This document shows positions 6,100 to 7,333 of a stretch of DNA of 7,333 bases, piece by piece. The stretch comes from Chloroflexota bacterium (lineage in GTDB: Bacteria > Chloroflexota > UBA5177 > JANWHV01). The stretch spans positions 1-7,333 of the forward strand of contig JANWHO010000077.1 of the NCBI GenBank assembly GCA_025450375.1, written 5' to 3'. The position numbers were made by a program, and so were the translations under genes. The notes under the pieces are model-generated. The model was not told where the DNA came from. It was given only the letters and a program-made list of their open reading frames with translations, and did not search any database. Every line of letters begins with the position of its first letter. The stretch's first letter is position 1.

Positions 6100-6609
6100 T
6101 CAATAGGTGTATGGGACGCCGGTCGCCAGCACCTCGACCTGGCCTTTATGCACGCGAACTGGATACTTCTGTAACCCTCGTGGCGGCGGTCCGCCGGCCA
6201 CGTCGCCATTGGCATAATAGATGCCGCCGTGACAGGGACAGAGGAATATCTGCGCCTGCTGTTCCCAGCGGACGGGGCAGCCAAGGTGCTGGCAGTAAAT
6301 GGAAAAGGCCGTGAAACTGGCCGCGTCGTCGCGCCGCAGCCAGGCGCCGGTCTTGGCCGACACGCCCGTCCAGGCGAGCGGGTCGGCATTAAGGAAGGTC
6401 ACCTCGACGGTAGTGCCGATCGTGAAGGCATCGGGCTTCCCTACCGCGCGCCAGGCCGTGGGATTGCCATGGAGGATCGGCTCCAGCCACGAGCCGATGA
6501 ACGGCACGCCGACAATCACGCCGCCCAGCGCGCTCAGGGCCAGACTGAGCCGATTGAGGAAGCGCCGGCGTTCTTCAGTGTACGGGGCAGGCGTCTTGTA
6601 TTCCTGCAT
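6100..6609 (-). CDS. Rieske 2Fe-2S protein of the cytochrome bc complex
   Basis: A 169-residue protein with an N-terminal membrane anchor (about 21-41) preceded by RRRFLNRL, which fits a Tat signal; Rieske proteins are typically exported folded by Tat. The cluster motifs are CQHLGC (Cys106, His108, Cys111) and CPCHGG (Cys124, Cys126, His127). Cys106, His108, Cys124 and His127 should hold the 2Fe-2S cluster, and Cys111-Cys126 should form the disulfide of high-potential Rieske proteins. A PPPRGLQKYPV segment near the C-terminus is the usual Pro loop. It takes the first electron from quinol at the cytochrome b site and passes it to cytochrome c. The start at 6609 has a GGAGGG site (6616-6621) and lies 2 bases after the stop of the upstream gene; 24 bases separate its stop from the cytochrome b fusion gene. 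Length and motifs are complete. Confidence 0.96.
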   Translation of the reverse strand: MQEYKTPAPYTEERRRFLNRLSLALSALGGVIVGVPFIGSWLEPILHGNPTAWRAVGKPDAFTIGTTVEVTFLNADPLAWTGVSAKTGAWLRRDDAASFTAFSIYCQHLGCPVRWEQQAQIFLCPCHGGIYYANGDVAGGPPPRGLQKYPVRVHKGQVEVLATGVPYTY

Positions 6610-6611
6610 CG

Positions 6612-7013
6612 CTATCCCTCCGGTCCTCCGAACTCAGCAACCAAATCCAGGATCCACCCAACCAGGCCAACAATCAGCAAGAAGAGACCCAAACCCAGGA
6701 CGAAGAGGTTACTGATCAGGCCCCACATGAAAAAGGCGATGCCCAGGCCAAACACCATCGGCCAATAGGTCGGACGCGCCACCACCTCGGGGTCCGGCCT
6801 ACCCCAGCCCGGCCGCATCGGCTCGCCATGCTGGGGGAGGGAGAGATCGTACGGATCCGCGGTCCTCTGTTCCCGATTTCCAGCGATGGCCGGTTTTTGC
6901 CTCGGCTCCGATCCGCCGGCTGCCTGGCTGGCGGCGCGCGTGAAGAAGGCCAGGCTGAAGAGGCCGGCGATCGCGCCCAGCACCTTCGAGAGCACTGAAC
7001 CAAGAAACTTCAT
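6612..7013 (-). CDS. small oxidase subunit IV-like membrane protein, 133 aa
   Basis: A short N-terminal hydrophobic segment (about residues 8-25) leads into a polar linker rich in Gln, Arg and Pro (26-80). Two closely packed helices follow (about 83-101 and 103-124), beginning PTYWPMVFGLGIAF. The TYWP entry followed by two back-to-back helices resembles the small subunit IV (CtaF-like) or fused C-terminal tails of bacterial cytochrome c oxidases, recalled from the family rather than measured. No haem or metal motif is present. The ATG at 7013 follows a very strong ribosome site that overlaps the upstream stop. The position between a CtaG-like gene and the Rieske gene supports a role in the oxidase or in a bc-oxidase supercomplex. 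The N-terminal hydrophobic part could be a signal peptide or a third helix. Confidence 0.7.
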   Translation of the reverse strand: MKFLGSVLSKVLGAIAGLFSLAFFTRAASQAAGGSEPRQKPAIAGNREQRTADPYDLSLPQHGEPMRPGWGRPDPEVVARPTYWPMVFGLGIAFFMWGLISNLFVLGLGLFLLIVGLVGWILDLVAEFGGPEG

Positions 7014-7017
7014 TCAA

Positions 7018-7025
7018 CCCTCCTT
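7018..7025 (-). promoter_or_regulatory. strong ribosome binding site overlapping the ctaG stop
   Basis: Read on the minus strand, TAAGGAGGGTTGAATG joins the stop codon of the CtaG-like gene to an AAGGAGGG site and then to the ATG of the subunit IV-like gene. The overlap indicates translation within one transcript. Confidence 0.75.
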
Positions 7026-7333
7026 ACCGAATAGATGACAGGTCAGAGGCCGCCGGAAACGGACCTGGCTCGGCGGCCTCCTGATACCAACGGGCGAGCG
7101 CCCAAAGACAGGTCAACAAATAGATCGGTCCGCCCGTTGCCCACATCAGCATGCCGCCGAGTTGCTGATCCAGGGCATACGAGATGCCCCACTGCACTCG
7201 GATCAGCGGCAGGATGCGCAGAGTATCCGTTGGATACTGGTAGGCGGGATAGAGGCCGGGTGCGGCAAAGGTGATGATCACGCCCAGAATGCTGCTCGCG
7301 AAGGCGGCGGTGATCAGATAGGCCATGGCGGGC
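7024..7333 (-). CDS. ctaG: CtaG-like cytochrome c oxidase assembly factor, 5' partial
   Basis: Only the C-terminal part (about 103 residues) is in the window; the frame stays open to the right edge. The visible part has a membrane helix (SSILGVIITFA), a PGLYPAYQY loop, then LDQQLGGMLMWATGGPIYLL leading into a final helix and a polar tail. The DQQLGG-MW-GG motif before the last helix is characteristic of the caa3-type CtaG family, which assists assembly of the CuB/haem-copper site of cytochrome oxidase. The ATG at 7326 is probably internal: no ribosome site is seen in the few bases available and the full family is much longer. The oxidase structural genes are likely to lie upstream, past the window edge. 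Confidence 0.85.
   Translation of the reverse strand, partial: PAMAYLITAAFASSILGVIITFAAPGLYPAYQYPTDTLRILPLIRVQWGISYALDQQLGGMLMWATGGPIYLLTCLWALARWYQEAAEPGPFPAASDLSSIR

Noticed and set aside
5781..6389. 202-codon minus-strand frame
   Set aside because: It overlaps the Rieske and cytochrome b genes in another frame, both of which have complete motifs; its own sequence is Arg/Ser/Pro-rich shadow.
7324..7326. ATG at 7326 as the true start of the CtaG-like protein
   Set aside because: It would give only 100 residues of a much larger multi-helix family, and no ribosome site is visible in the bases before it; the frame stays open to the edge.
1..7333. Mobile elements, CRISPR arrays, tRNA or rRNA genes
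   Set aside because: No transposase, integrase, terminal repeats, spaced direct repeats or cloverleaf-like sequence was seen.

Overview
The window looks like a piece of a chromosome from a GC-rich aerobic bacterium. It carries about ten genes on two convergent blocks and no tRNA, rRNA, insertion sequence or CRISPR array that I can see. The lineage cannot be fixed from this sequence. The b6/subunit IV-type cytochrome b with a PDWY motif, the CtaG-type oxidase assembly factor and the sulfocyanin-like copper domain suggest a menaquinone-using, Gram-positive-like or Chloroflexota/Dormibacterota-like organism. That placement is inference.

The plus-strand block covers positions 1 to 3637. It starts with the C-terminal 342 residues of a PLP-dependent cystathionine gamma-synthase/lyase family enzyme. 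Ten bases later comes a 123-residue protein of unknown function, which overlaps by 4 bases a six-helix membrane protein resembling DUF624/YesL. After a 289-base gene-free leader containing RNA hairpins comes a 369-residue membrane-anchored protein. It joins a TlpA-like thioredoxin domain, a CxxCH motif and a SCO1/SenC copper-chaperone domain.

The minus-strand block runs from position 7333 down to 3753 and encodes respiratory-chain parts. In transcription order these are the C-terminus of a CtaG-like oxidase assembly factor, a small oxidase subunit IV-like membrane protein, a Rieske iron-sulfur protein, and a 631-residue fusion. The fusion consists of a full cytochrome b (b6 plus subunit IV), a monohaem cytochrome c domain and a sulfocyanin-like type 1 copper domain. 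After a 145-base gap there is a 93-residue tail-anchored protein. The two blocks meet head-on at a perfect 15-bp inverted repeat (3693-3729), which probably acts as a bidirectional terminator.

The most notable object is the cytochrome b/c/cupredoxin fusion. In one polypeptide it holds the quinol-oxidising membrane core, the cytochrome c acceptor and a blue-copper carrier. With the Rieske protein it could form a complete quinol-to-oxidase electron path. The nearby CtaG, oxidase subunit IV-like and SCO-type proteins all point to a haem-copper oxidase with a CuA centre as the downstream partner. The oxidase core genes would lie beyond position 7333.
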